This document shows positions 17,600 through 26,609 of a stretch of 64,000 nt of DNA, piece after piece. Position numbers and translations under genes: made by a program. Position 1 is the stretch's first letter. Each line of letters opens with the position of its first letter. Origin of the DNA: Shimwellia pseudoproteus (GTDB lineage: Bacteria; Pseudomonadota; Gammaproteobacteria; Enterobacterales; Enterobacteriaceae); NCBI RefSeq assembly GCF_016415625.1, contig NZ_WBXP01000011.1, positions 33,677-97,676 of the forward strand, read 5' to 3'. The notes under the pieces are model-generated. The model searched no databases. It was not told the DNA's origin and worked only from the letters and a program-made list of their open reading frames with translations.

Positions 17600-19069
17600 T
17601 TAACTGCGCTGGAGTTTACGGATCAGCGTGCCGACATCAATATTAAGGTGGCGGGCGGCTTTGCGTTTGCTGCCCTGGATCTGCACCGCCTGGAGGATCA
17701 GCTGGCGTTCGAATTGCTGCACCCGGGTTTTCAGATTGGCGTCCGGGGGGGTATCTTCCGGCCGTGATCCTGGTGATATCTCCGGGGTGAGCGGCGGATA
17801 GTCACTGATGGCCCCGGCGAACAGCGGGGAAATATGCCCCAGCACTTCCGGTAGTAAATGGTGCTCCTGGGCTTCATCGTCCGCCAGTACTGCCAGGCGT
17901 TCGAAAATGTTCACCAGTTCGCGGATATTGCCGGGGTAGCAGTAGGCCAGCAGGCGCTGGCGGCACCCCCGGGAGAGGTGTAGCGGCGGCTGACGATCCT
18001 GATTAATGCGCATCAGCAGGATATCGATCAGCACCGGCAGATCCTCCAGGTGCTGGCGCAGTGGCGGGATCTCGACGGGCAACACCGCCAGACGGTAGTA
18101 GAGATCGGCGCGAAATTCCCCGCTCTCCACCAGGCTGCGCAGATCTTTGTTAGTGGCGGTGATCACCTGCACCTGTACGGTTCTGGAAAGGGCAGAGCCC
18201 ACGGACTGGATAGTGCTGTCTTCGAGGAATTTCAGCAGCTTGGCCTGGACGTGGATCGGGATCTCGCCGATCTCATCAAGAAACAGCGTGCCCCCGGCGG
18301 CGCTCTCAATATAGCCGCGCTTACCGCCCTGTAGCGCCCCGGTGAATGCCCCGCGCTCGTAGCCAAACATTTCGGACTCGAACAAACTTTCCGGGATACT
18401 GCCGCAATTGACGTGAATAAAGGGCCGGTCCCCCCAGCCGGCGGCGCGGTGGATATGCCGGGCAATCACCGTCTTCCCGACACCGGGCTCCCCGAGCAAC
18501 AGTAGCCTGGCCCGGCGGCGAAAGGCCCGCACGCCGGTATCGGCAATGCTGGAAAGCCGCGGAGATAAGTGCAGGGCATTGTCCTGGGGATCGCCCAGGC
18601 CGCTTTCCACGCCCGGTGAGAAGGGCTGCCGGGGGCTGCGGCCGGGGTTTTCACGGCTATCGGTATTGCGCAGCACCCAGAGAATATAGGGCTTTTCACT
18701 GGTGCCGGTGGGCACGGTCTGGGGGCTGACAATAAAGCTGCGCCCGTCGGCGGCGTGGGCCAGCCCGCTGGTGGCGCCGCGGCTGATGGCCTGCTGGAAA
18801 TCGTCAAAGCTCAGGGCCGAGCGCTGAAAAAATTCGCTGTTGGCCAGCCCGGTGGCCTGGCGGCGGGACAGGCGATTAATCCGTTCGGCGGCAAGATTAA
18901 GAAAGCGGATGCGGGCATCGCCATCGCACAGGATGATAGCCTCACTGAAACTGTCAAACAGGGCATGGAGCGCCGGGGTTTCCAGCAGGGCGGAGAGCAT
19001 ATCACTGCTGATATTCACCGCGGATCGCATGCCAATTTTCATGGTGGGCAGTAAATGATTGTCACTCAT
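17600..19069 (-). CDS. Sigma54-dependent transcriptional activator
   Basis: A 489-residue enhancer-binding protein. The first 150 residues hold a PAS-like sensor (LFDSFSEAIILCDGDARIRF). The AAA+ domain follows with Walker A LLGEPGVGKT, the sigma54-contact loop GERGAFTGA in the form YERGAFTGA, Walker B GTLFLDEIGE and the arginine-finger region RADLYYRLAVLPVEIPPLR. A Fis-type helix-turn-helix closes the protein (KRKAARHLNIDVGTLIRKL). The start ATG overlaps the stop of the PAS gene. It most likely activates the -24/-12 promoter of the demethylase operon directly downstream. Confidence 0.88.
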   Translation of the reverse strand: MSDNHLLPTMKIGMRSAVNISSDMLSALLETPALHALFDSFSEAIILCDGDARIRFLNLAAERINRLSRRQATGLANSEFFQRSALSFDDFQQAISRGATSGLAHAADGRSFIVSPQTVPTGTSEKPYILWVLRNTDSRENPGRSPRQPFSPGVESGLGDPQDNALHLSPRLSSIADTGVRAFRRRARLLLLGEPGVGKTVIARHIHRAAGWGDRPFIHVNCGSIPESLFESEMFGYERGAFTGALQGGKRGYIESAAGGTLFLDEIGEIPIHVQAKLLKFLEDSTIQSVGSALSRTVQVQVITATNKDLRSLVESGEFRADLYYRLAVLPVEIPPLRQHLEDLPVLIDILLMRINQDRQPPLHLSRGCRQRLLAYCYPGNIRELVNIFERLAVLADDEAQEHHLLPEVLGHISPLFAGAISDYPPLTPEISPGSRPEDTPPDANLKTRVQQFERQLILQAVQIQGSKRKAARHLNIDVGTLIRKLQRS

Positions 19070-20199
19070 GGATGTAACTCGCTGCTGGGTTGTGTCTCGC
19101 TCCCGGCGGTGCGCAGTACGGCCACCTTCCAGGTGATGCCTTCCTGCATCACTATCGGGGAACAATGGATGTTATAGCGCCGGGTCTGGCCGCTGAGATC
19201 GGGCAGTAACAGGCTGTGCCAGGCGCGCTCCGGCAGTGACTCGCTTACCAGTACCTCGGCAATGCCGGCCCCCTGGGTAATACCGAATGTGCGCTCGAAC
19301 GCGGCATTGCGCCACTGGGGCAGGCGCTGATCGTCTATCACCATCACCGCATCGGGTACCGCATCAAACACCTGGCGCAGGGCGTCAATGCGCTGTTGGG
19401 CATCGTGCTGGATGCGCAGCTCCTGGCTGACATCCCGGATACTGCCCCACATCCGCAGTAGCCGCCCGTTCTGAATGCTGGCGCGCACGTCGTTTTCAAC
19501 ATAGGCCGGGGAACCATCGTGGCGGCGATCCACCGATAGGGCGCCATCAACACAGAACCCGGTTTCCACCAGGCGGCGGACAAATTCTTCGTTGGCCGGG
19601 CTGCGGGGCCAGTAGAGGTGTACCGGCTGCTGGTTAAACACCACATCCGCCGGCATTTCATAAACGTCGGCCATGGTGCGGTTGCACATTCGCCAGTGGG
19701 AGCGGTTTTCAAATACCTGGCGCACAACGTCATCCAGCGGGGCGGTAACATCGACAGGCTCAAACCACTCAATACACCAGTAGGCGACCCGGGCGCTGTA
19801 CAGCATCTGGCTCATAACCTCGTTGGCATTTTGCAGTTCATTGAGCCGGTGGCTTAGCGGGCCGAGGGGGATAAACGCCAGGTGAATCCGGGGCGGATCG
19901 GCGTTGCGCCACTCCAGCAGGCCGCTGGCCAGCACCGGGTACAGGCTACCGGTGTGCTGGATCAGGGTCAGTTCGAGGTGGGGCAGCTTTTCATCAGCCG
20001 GTGGGCAGGCAAACAATGTGCGCAGTTGCAGGATAGCGTCGGCGGTAAAGATCTGTTCAATACTAAAGCCCCGCATTTGTGGGGCGGTATACCCCAGCTG
20101 ATCGCTGAGGGAGGGCGAGATGTTGAGCAGTCGTCCATTTTCACTGATGGTACAGCTGTGAAGTAGCCCGCGCTCGGCCAGCGTTTGCGGTATATGCAT
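19066..20199 (-). CDS. PAS-domain sensory protein
   Basis: A soluble protein of about 377 residues with three PAS-like segments: residues 15-100 (ISENGRLLNISPSLSDQLGY), a central one with CNRTMADVYEMPADVVF and DGSPAYVENDVRASI, and a C-terminal one with LRQVFDAVPDAVMVIDDQRL. No kinase, cyclase or DNA-binding domain is present. It is co-transcribed with the sigma54 activator by a 4-base overlap and probably passes a signal to it. I chose the ATG of MHIPQTLAERG; the frame stays open 56 codons further upstream without a good start. Confidence 0.65.
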   Translation of the reverse strand: MHIPQTLAERGLLHSCTISENGRLLNISPSLSDQLGYTAPQMRGFSIEQIFTADAILQLRTLFACPPADEKLPHLELTLIQHTGSLYPVLASGLLEWRNADPPRIHLAFIPLGPLSHRLNELQNANEVMSQMLYSARVAYWCIEWFEPVDVTAPLDDVVRQVFENRSHWRMCNRTMADVYEMPADVVFNQQPVHLYWPRSPANEEFVRRLVETGFCVDGALSVDRRHDGSPAYVENDVRASIQNGRLLRMWGSIRDVSQELRIQHDAQQRIDALRQVFDAVPDAVMVIDDQRLPQWRNAAFERTFGITQGAGIAEVLVSESLPERAWHSLLLPDLSGQTRRYNIHCSPIVMQEGITWKVAVLRTAGSETQPSSELHP

Positions 20200-20409
20200 G
20201 GGGTACCCGTCTTCTTGTTGGTTATTATTTTTAGTGATGAAACACGGCAAGCCCGCACGTTGCGGGGGCGAGCTTTTCCGGTGCTGCATAATTGCAGCAC
20301 AAATTGGTAAATTAACAACGTTACTAAGATTATGGGTATTGATCAGGGGTATTGCGCCGCCGCGCAATGTACCGCGCTGAAAAGCTGATTAGGTTAATTT
20401 TATTTTGTT

Positions 20410-20421
20410 ATGTTATAACAT
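20410..20421 (+). promoter_or_regulatory. Zur-like palindrome before the ABC importer
   Basis: ATGTTATAACAT is a perfect 12-base palindrome, 16 bases before the first possible start codon. The same GTTATAAC core stands before two other transcription units of the zinc-starvation island. Such AT-rich TATAAC symmetry resembles Zur-type operators; binding is inferred. Confidence 0.6.
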
Positions 20422-20436
20422 ATCAAATATAACCAA

Positions 20437-21288
20437 ATGAACGAGAAGGCAAACCGCGCCGTGAAGTCCCCTTGTGTCACCATGCTGAGTGCAAAAGCGC
20501 ATTCTGCGCCACCGGAAAAGGTACTCAGTGTCGATATTCAGTCTCTGGCACGTCCCGGTGGCGGGGCGTTGCTTTGCGCTATTCAGTTCGAGGCCAGCGC
20601 CGGGGAGTGCCTGGCGGTTATCGGCCCTAACGGCAGCGGTAAAACCTCATTACTGCGGGCGATAAGCCAGGATCTGGGTCCGGTGAACGGTGAAATTCAC
20701 TTGATGGGGAGGGCGATATCAGCACTTTCCCGCCAGCAGCGGGCAAAACAGGTTGCGGTGCTGGCACAGAGTGATACGCCCGATCTGCGGCTCACCCTTG
20801 AGGACTATGTGGCCCTGGGGCGCCTTCCCCATATGCGGGATCTCCCGCGTACGGCGCATGATGAGATTGTCGCTAATGCCATTCGTGAAACGGGGTTACA
20901 GCGGTTACGTCAGCGGCCCCTGTCTGCGCTGTCCGGCGGGGAAAGACAACGGGCGGCGCTGGCGCGGGTTCTGGCCCAGACGCCGGATTTGGTCCTGCTT
21001 GATGAGCCCACCAACCATCTTGATCCTCCCGGCCGGGTGGCACTGCTTTCTCTGGTGAAAAGTAAAGCCATCACGGCGGTGGCGGTGTTGCATGATCTGG
21101 CGCTGGTGGAGTCCTTCGCCGATCGTGTTCTTCTACTCTCCCGGGGGCGAACGGTGGTCTGCGACACGCCGGAACGGGTTCTGGTTTCTGAATATCTTTA
21201 TCCTGTTTTCGGTTTAACCAGTTTTACCGTGCCCCATCCCGATACCGGCAAGGCGTTGCGTATTTTTGATGTCCCCCACGGTGCATAA
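20437..21288 (+). CDS. ABC importer ATPase, siderophore/metal type (FecE/BtuD-like)
   Basis: A 283-residue ATPase of the Fe-chelate/B12 importer family. Seen: Walker A GPNGSGKTSLLRA, the Q-loop region VAVLAQSD, signature LSGGERQRAALARVLAQ, Walker B LVLLDEPTNHLD and the switch His in AVLHDLAL. About 40 residues precede the domain. ATG at the left end has no ribosome site; a GTG 24 bases in, preceded by GAGAAGG, is a good alternative start. It opens a three-gene operon with the binding protein and permease. Because of the operator in front and its neighbours I expect a zinc or metal-chelate substrate rather than iron. Confidence 0.88.
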   Translation: MNEKANRAVKSPCVTMLSAKAHSAPPEKVLSVDIQSLARPGGGALLCAIQFEASAGECLAVIGPNGSGKTSLLRAISQDLGPVNGEIHLMGRAISALSRQQRAKQVAVLAQSDTPDLRLTLEDYVALGRLPHMRDLPRTAHDEIVANAIRETGLQRLRQRPLSALSGGERQRAALARVLAQTPDLVLLDEPTNHLDPPGRVALLSLVKSKAITAVAVLHDLALVESFADRVLLLSRGRTVVCDTPERVLVSEYLYPVFGLTSFTVPHPDTGKALRIFDVPHGA

Positions 21289-21309
21289 ATGACAGTTTGA
21301 GATCCTGCC

Positions 21310-22266
21310 ATGAAAAAACAGTTATTATGTCTACTTATCCTGATGTCAGCGTCAGGCGCCAGCGCGGCTGATTTTCCGGTCACCATTGAAAGTTGTGGAA
21401 CGCCGGTGACATTCACGGCCCCCCCGAAGCGGGCGATTATCAACGATCTGAATATGTCAGAAATGGCGTTTGCCCTGCATGTGCAAGACCGGATTATTGG
21501 GCTGACCGGCATCAGTGGCTGGTACAAAATGACGCCTGAATTTAAACGCCAAATGGGGACAATCCCGGAGCTGGCGCCCAAGTATCCCAGTCTGGAAACC
21601 CTGTTGGCCGCCGAGCCGGATTTCTTTTTCGCCGGCTGGAACTACGGCATGAAAGTGGGCGGTGACGTGACGCCGCAAACGCTCAGCAAGTATGGCATCA
21701 AGACGTTTGTGCTAAGTGAAAGCTGTGTGTTTACCCGCGCAGATAAAAAGAAAGCCACCATGGATCTGCTGTACAGCGACGTCCTGACGCTGGGGACGAT
21801 TTTTGGTAAGCAGCGTGATGCGCAAGCCCTGGTTAGCGGCTGGAAAAAGCGGCTGAGTGACTTGCCGCAACCGGCGCCAGGCGCCCGCCCGTTAAAGGTC
21901 TTTGTCTACGATTCGGGGGAGGATAAGCCCTTTACCAGCGGCAAATATGCCATGCCTACCGCCATTATTGAGGCGGCGGGTGGTAAAAACGTAATGGATA
22001 CCCTGGATATCAGTTGGGGCACAACCTCCTGGGAAAGCGTGGCGGCAACTGAGCCGGACCTGATTATTTTGCTGGATTATCAGACCGGTAGCGGTGCTGA
22101 TGCACTGCGCCACACGCTGGAACATCATCCATTAATGGCACTGACCCCGGCGGTTCTGCATCACCGCTACCTGAAGCTACAGTATGCGGAGCTGACCCCG
22201 GGGCCTGCCAATGTGCATGCGGTGGAAAAACTGGCGCAGGCATTGTACCCGGCGGCGGCCCGGTAA
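21310..22266 (+). CDS. ABC importer periplasmic binding protein (FepB/BtuF-like)
   Basis: A 318-residue periplasmic protein with a signal peptide (MKKQLLCLLILMSASGASAA). The two-lobed cluster-A fold is recognisable from VTFTAPPKRAIINDLNMSEM, YPSLETLLAAEPDFFFAGWN, TFVLSESC and EPDLIILLDYQTG. The mature part holds few histidines, unlike ZnuA proteins, so a chelated metal is more likely than free zinc. It lies 21 bases after the ATPase stop and its stop overlaps the permease start. Confidence 0.85.
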   Translation: MKKQLLCLLILMSASGASAADFPVTIESCGTPVTFTAPPKRAIINDLNMSEMAFALHVQDRIIGLTGISGWYKMTPEFKRQMGTIPELAPKYPSLETLLAAEPDFFFAGWNYGMKVGGDVTPQTLSKYGIKTFVLSESCVFTRADKKKATMDLLYSDVLTLGTIFGKQRDAQALVSGWKKRLSDLPQPAPGARPLKVFVYDSGEDKPFTSGKYAMPTAIIEAAGGKNVMDTLDISWGTTSWESVAATEPDLIILLDYQTGSGADALRHTLEHHPLMALTPAVLHHRYLKLQYAELTPGPANVHAVEKLAQALYPAAAR

Positions 22267-23267
22267 TGCGCACCGGTTACCGTTATCATCTGGCGATGTG
22301 GGGGGCGGTAGTGGTGCTGATCGGCGTTATGCTGACTAGCGTGGCCAGAGGGCCCGTTTCGCTCTCGCTATTCCAGGTATTGGGTGCGTTACACCTTGTG
22401 GATGACCCTGTGCCCGCCATGATCAGCCGGATTGTCACCGAATTACGCATACCGCGGATGTTACTCTCTGTGCTGACCGGGGCCGGGCTGGCGATGGTGG
22501 GGGCGTTGTTACAGACCACCACCCGGAATGACCTGGCCGATCCTTTTTTGTTCGGGCTATCCTCCGGGGCGTCTGCGGGGGCAGTGCTGGTTGTCACCCG
22601 CTATGGTGAGCGGCTCGGGGCATTTACTCTGCCGATATCGGCATTTGCGGGTGGGGTGTGTTCCGCCATTGCGGTAATAACGCTGTTTCATTTTAGAAAG
22701 CAGCGCGGCGCAGAGCACCTGGTGCTCTGCGGGCTGGCCATCTCTTTTTTATTTGGCGCGCTGACCAGTTATTTTATTTTTTCCGGTGATCAGCGGGCGG
22801 CCAGTGCGGTGTTGTTCTGGTCACTGGGGGGGCTGGGGTTAGCCAGTTGGGACAATCTGCCTTTTGCGGTGTTGAGTCTGGCGCTGCTGGCTGGTTTTAT
22901 CCTGTTGCGCTGGCGCTGGCTGGACGGTGTGCTGGCCGGGGAGCAGACCGCGCTGTCGCTGGGGATTGATGTCCGGCGGCTGCGGGTTGAGATTTTTCTC
23001 TGCTGTGCGCTGGCAACCTCATTATTGGTCTCCCTGACCGGTGTTATTGGATTTGTCGGCTTAATGGTGCCGCATTTATGCCGCCATTTTGCCGGTGTTA
23101 AGCACTTGCTGTTGTTGCCATTGTGTGGTGTATGGGGGGCGGTGTTGCTGTGTGGTGGCGATATTGTCAGCCGGACAATACTGGCCCCCCAGGAGCTGCC
23201 GATTGGTATTATTACGGCGGGTATTGGCGGGGTATTTATTCTTATTCAACTGGTCAGATCACCGTAA
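22266..23267 (+). CDS. ABC importer permease, FecCD family
   Basis: A 333-residue permease with nine to ten hydrophobic spans. Seen: RIVTELRIPRMLLSVLTGAGLA, LADPFLFGLSSGASAGAV, GLAISFLFGALTSYF, LSLGIDVRRLRVEIFL (the coupling-helix region) and GVIGFVGLMVPHLCRHF, all typical of the FecCD/BtuC family. A single permease implies a homodimer. Start and stop codons overlap the binding-protein gene by one base (TAATG). Confidence 0.92.
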   Translation: MRTGYRYHLAMWGAVVVLIGVMLTSVARGPVSLSLFQVLGALHLVDDPVPAMISRIVTELRIPRMLLSVLTGAGLAMVGALLQTTTRNDLADPFLFGLSSGASAGAVLVVTRYGERLGAFTLPISAFAGGVCSAIAVITLFHFRKQRGAEHLVLCGLAISFLFGALTSYFIFSGDQRAASAVLFWSLGGLGLASWDNLPFAVLSLALLAGFILLRWRWLDGVLAGEQTALSLGIDVRRLRVEIFLCCALATSLLVSLTGVIGFVGLMVPHLCRHFAGVKHLLLLPLCGVWGAVLLCGGDIVSRTILAPQELPIGIITAGIGGVFILIQLVRSP

Positions 23268-23291
23268 CGATAAACCGCCTGGTGGTGAGAA

Positions 23292-23327
23292 TATACACCG
23301 CCCCTGGCGGGCTGGGGGCGGTGTATA
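23292..23327. terminator. Bidirectional hairpin between permease and quinone-reductase genes
   Basis: TATACACCGCCCC and GGGGCGGTGTATA form a perfect 13-base stem around a 10-base loop, between two convergent stop codons. T-runs are absent, so it may stop transcription only weakly or protect RNA ends. Confidence 0.6.
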
Positions 23328-23337
23328 CCGTCGGCGG

Positions 23338-23937
23338 TCAGATGACGTTGTCGAGGTCTTTCAGAAAGTCCTCAACCTGTTCCGGGGTGGCGGAATCCGC
23401 CTGATAGAGGATATTAAGTGTCACGTCCTTCAGGCCACAAAAGCCGAACACACCTTCAACAACCTGGGTGTGTAGCGCCGTCGTATAGCCGTGTTTGTCA
23501 AAGCCGGTGAGATCACTGCCGGCGGTGGCCACAAGGCGCACCGGGATATCGGGTAAGTTGCCAATAATCCGGCCATCTTCTGCGGTTTTATACGCCCAGC
23601 CCAGGGTTAGTACCCGGTCAAACCAGCCTTTCAGCAAGCCGGGAACAGACCACCAGTACACCGGGAAGACAAACACCAGCATATCTGCACGCTCCACCCG
23701 CTGCTGCTCGCGCAGGATATCCGCGGGCAGGGCCTGGGTATCCCCGTGGTAGACCTCAAGATCGGCGCGGCGCATTGCCGGGGAGAAGGCGTCGGCATGG
23801 AGATCGGCAATGTCGACCTGGGCCCCTTGATAGCGCAGACGCGCGGCAATGCGTGCTGTCAGTGAATGGGACAACGAATTAGCAACAGGGTGCGCTGTTA
23901 CGATCAGCACATTATTCACGGCATTTGCTACAGACAT
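23338..23937 (-). CDS. Flavodoxin-like NAD(P)H:quinone oxidoreductase
   Basis: A 199-residue member of the NQO/MdaB/KefF group that reduces quinones with two electrons. Seen: VLIVTAHPVANSLSH for flavin phosphate binding, MLVFVFPVYWWSVPGLLKGW, which is diagnostic, and WFDRVLTLGWAYK. The ATG used follows GAGGTGG by 5 bases; the frame also has a GTG two codons upstream. An inverted repeat in front of it and a TetR gene just beyond suggest induction by a small electrophile or quinone. Confidence 0.85.
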   Translation of the reverse strand: MSVANAVNNVLIVTAHPVANSLSHSLTARIAARLRYQGAQVDIADLHADAFSPAMRRADLEVYHGDTQALPADILREQQRVERADMLVFVFPVYWWSVPGLLKGWFDRVLTLGWAYKTAEDGRIIGNLPDIPVRLVATAGSDLTGFDKHGYTTALHTQVVEGVFGFCGLKDVTLNILYQADSATPEQVEDFLKDLDNVI

Positions 23938-23962
23938 AACCACCTCAAACAGGGAAATTAGC

Positions 23963-23987
23963 TTACCGATTATATTACTATTGGTAA
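23963..23987. promoter_or_regulatory. Candidate TetR operator at the quinone-reductase promoter
   Basis: TTACC and GGTAA face each other across 15 AT-rich bases, 26 bases upstream of the reductase start and within the only promoter-sized gap. A related CTACC/GGTAG pair precedes the TetR gene. Confidence 0.45.
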
Positions 23988-24013
23988 CTTAGCTGTCAAT
24001 CTGTCTGACGCAA

Positions 24014-24607
24014 TCATTTGGTGTTGTCGGCGTAGACCTCCAGCACGCCAGACATGGCGCCGCTGAGCATGTCTTCCGCGACGTGACGCGCGAGAGCCCC
24101 GCTGCTGGCGGCGCTGCTGAGTGCATCTGCCGCGCCAATAATCGCCGTTAGTGCGGCTTCCCCCCGAACGCCTTTCAGCACGACATAAGGCGCAAGTGCG
24201 CTACGCAGGCAGTTTGCACAATCGGCGACGCATGTCTCCCTGAATGCCAGTAGCGCCCGGGAGCCAGACAGCGCGGCCGCAATCGGCCCGGTTTCAGGCC
24301 CGGCGCTGATGGCGCAATCAATGTAGGCGGCGCTGAAAAAGCGAATCGTGTTCTCCAGGGTTTTATTATCGACGGCCAGGGTTGCACGGAATTTTTTTAG
24401 CTGTGTATCACTGAAGTCCTGATAGAGCGCCATCAATAACCCTTCACGATCGCCAAAGTGATCATAGGGGATAGGCTTTGTCACGCAGGCCCGCTCTGCC
24501 AGATAGCCCAGTGTCAGTGCCTCAGTGCCTTGCTGGCGCACGATCCCGCGCGCAACTTCCAGCAACTGTACCCGGCGGTCTTCTTTTCTTAGCCGCTTAA
24601 CAACCAT
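24014..24607 (-). CDS. TetR-family repressor
   Basis: A 197-residue regulator. The N-terminal DNA-binding part reads RVQLLEVARGIVRQQGTEALT, then LGYLAERACVTKPIPYDHFGDREGLLMAL, the classical TetR helix-turn-helix. The remaining 140 residues are the ligand-binding and dimer part, with two neighbouring cysteines (CVADCANC). It lies upstream of the quinone reductase in the same direction and probably represses both. Confidence 0.88.
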   Translation of the reverse strand: MVVKRLRKEDRRVQLLEVARGIVRQQGTEALTLGYLAERACVTKPIPYDHFGDREGLLMALYQDFSDTQLKKFRATLAVDNKTLENTIRFFSAAYIDCAISAGPETGPIAAALSGSRALLAFRETCVADCANCLRSALAPYVVLKGVRGEAALTAIIGAADALSSAASSGALARHVAEDMLSGAMSGVLEVYADNTK

Positions 24608-24627
24608 AATTTCCTCATATTATTTTT

Positions 24628-24640
24628 CTACCAAAGGTAG
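24628..24640. promoter_or_regulatory. Candidate autoregulatory operator of the TetR gene
   Basis: CTACCAAAGGTAG is a 13-base palindrome 20 bases before the TetR start codon, sharing the TACC/GGTA arms with the site in front of the quinone-reductase gene. Confidence 0.5.
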
Positions 24641-24746
24641 TTTACACGATTTACCGACCAGTGTGATGAGGGGAGGTGAGGTTTATCCCGGTGGCGGCGT
24701 TGCCGTCGCCACCGGCAGTCAGCCAGTCAAAAGAAAACGGCCGACA

Positions 24747-24953
24747 TTACGATGCCGCGGCCCGTTTATACCACTGAATAATCAGGCGCAGATGTGCTTG
24801 CCCGTATAACGAGACAAAACGCCGGGTTTCCTGATGTGCCGGGTTTTCCAGAATCGCCAGACGCCCGGCAACAAATGCCGGGGTCAGGGGGATGCCACAT
24901 TCTTCGGTAATGCATTGGTACCATTGCGGGTAAGTGGTAGGGATCATCATCAT
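24747..24953 (-). CDS. Small soluble protein co-translated with the FeoB-like transporter
   Basis: A 68-residue protein beginning with three Met codons, of which the second or third has better spacing from GGAG. Its ATG overlaps the stop of the FeoB-like gene. The sequence is amphipathic without membrane spans: YPQWYQCITEECGIPLTPAF then AGRLAILENPAHQETRRFV and LRLIIQWYKRA. I do not recognise the family. Position suggests an accessory to the transporter, comparable to FeoC behind FeoB, but it has no visible FeoC-like helix-turn-helix. Confidence 0.65.
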   Translation of the reverse strand: MMMIPTTYPQWYQCITEECGIPLTPAFVAGRLAILENPAHQETRRFVSLYGQAHLRLIIQWYKRAAAS

Positions 24954-26599
24954 GCTCCATGAATAAATATCAGGGATATCATCAGGGCCACCGCCAGGGA
25001 GCTTAACGCTTGCCTGGCCACGATGAGTGCGGCGAACCGCCAGTTTATTTCCCGGGCGATGGTAAATACCGTGACCAGGCAGGCCATCAGGGTGGAGGCG
25101 AGCCAGATCAGTAACAGAAGCTGAGGGGTGCTAAGTGACTGTAATACGCTGCCGCCATCCTGATTCAGCACCATCAGGCCATCTTTTCGGAACAGTGAAA
25201 AGATTATCCCGGGCATCAGCTCTGCCGGAAGGTGCAGGAGATGCAGCAGCGGGGCGCTGGTGTCGCTCAGCCAGCGGGTGATCCCGGTGTAGTCCAGCCC
25301 CTGCGCAATCAGGCAGATAATCAGGAACAGCGGCATGGCCTGCAAAAGGAACTGGCGGAGGATATTTTTCAGCATCCACACAACGTTGCGCAGGCGCGGC
25401 CACTGCAGCCAGGTAAGCTCTGTCAGACGCGGATTTTTGTCTGCGGGTAACGGCCGGTTCCACAGCCGGGTGTGTAGTGCGCCGGTGATAAAAAGCAGGC
25501 TGGGATAGGGCACAAAGAGCCAGGGGTGGTGGGCGGCATTAAACAGCGAAAGCGTTGCGCCGGTCTGATAGCTGCACGCGGAGCCAAAGCTTATCATGCT
25601 GATACAGGCCTGGCGGGTACAGCGCGAACATGAACGGCTCTGAAATACCGCCACCACGTTACAGCCGAAGCCGCTTAATACCGGAATCAGATCCTGGCCA
25701 CTGAGGCCCACTTTCCGTAGCCAGGGGTCCAGTGTTGTGGTGATACGCTCTTTAAGCCCGCTGTCGTCCGTCAGTGAGAGTGAAAGGCCGACCAGCAACA
25801 CCACCGGAAAAGCCCAGATGAAAGAGTAGAGCCCCAGGCTAAACAGGCCATAATTGCCGACAAATAAGGCGGTTAATCCCGCCGGCCAGTGGGCCGTTTG
25901 CTGTTTTAGTGGGTCAATCACCAGGTTATCGACCACAGGCTGGATGGCATCGGATAGCAGCCATGCCGCCCATACCGGAACGGCAAACAGCAGAAACAGG
26001 CAGACGATGGCCGCAATCTGGCCCCAGCCGCGGTATTCAAATAGCGTGTGCTGAGGGGACTCGGCCAGCAGATTAATAATCGGTATCCGCAGCCCGGTGA
26101 GCGGGGCAGGGGCCGGGGCGGGTTTGGCCCCCAGGATCAGCGGTAAGATAGCCTGGCGAACATGGCTGTCCGCGTCTCTGGCATTGGTGGCCATCACCGG
26201 AACCGCGGTGATTTCGCCAAGGTATGCGGTCACCTCTCCAAGCCCCGTTTTAATCTTATCCGCAAAGGTCAGCAGGATGATCAGCTGCTTTATCTGTGGC
26301 GGGATGAGCGGGCTGAGGGTTTGCCACTCCTGCTGGGCATCCGTGGCCCGCAATACCAGGATAACGCCATCATGCTGGGTTAGCGTATTCAGGGTGAGCG
26401 CGGTGGTTTCACTGTCGCTCTGAAAGCGGATACCCGGGGTATCCACCAGGCTGACTCCCGCATCCTTAATAACACCTTCGCGGCAGACAACGGTCGATCC
26501 TCTGAAATTGCGCTCATCACTGGCGGCGCTTTCGGTCAGGAGATTAAACAGGGTTGATTTCCCTGCGCTTTCTAACCCCATTAACACAAATGATTGCAT
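24950..26599 (-). CDS. FeoB-like GTPase-permease, probably for a divalent metal
   Basis: About 549 residues, shorter than classical FeoB (about 770). The N-terminal GTPase domain has G1 GLESAGKSTLFN, G3 DTPG and a variant G4 (TFADK where FeoB has NxxD). The membrane part holds at least eight spans, with the FeoB gate motif SGFGCNVVAV and a second segment FGSACSYQTGATLSLF. Between these it carries extra cysteines, SRSCSRCTRQAC, not usual in iron FeoB proteins. I chose the ATG of MQSFVLMGLESAGKS; the open frame upstream overlaps the flavoprotein gene. It lies in an operon with a Zur-like palindrome, so zinc or another non-iron metal is a reasonable hypothesis. Confidence 0.8.
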   Translation of the reverse strand: MQSFVLMGLESAGKSTLFNLLTESAASDERNFRGSTVVCREGVIKDAGVSLVDTPGIRFQSDSETTALTLNTLTQHDGVILVLRATDAQQEWQTLSPLIPPQIKQLIILLTFADKIKTGLGEVTAYLGEITAVPVMATNARDADSHVRQAILPLILGAKPAPAPAPLTGLRIPIINLLAESPQHTLFEYRGWGQIAAIVCLFLLFAVPVWAAWLLSDAIQPVVDNLVIDPLKQQTAHWPAGLTALFVGNYGLFSLGLYSFIWAFPVVLLVGLSLSLTDDSGLKERITTTLDPWLRKVGLSGQDLIPVLSGFGCNVVAVFQSRSCSRCTRQACISMISFGSACSYQTGATLSLFNAAHHPWLFVPYPSLLFITGALHTRLWNRPLPADKNPRLTELTWLQWPRLRNVVWMLKNILRQFLLQAMPLFLIICLIAQGLDYTGITRWLSDTSAPLLHLLHLPAELMPGIIFSLFRKDGLMVLNQDGGSVLQSLSTPQLLLLIWLASTLMACLVTVFTIAREINWRFAALIVARQALSSLAVALMISLIFIHGA

Positions 26600-26609
26600 A
26601 ACCGGGGCC

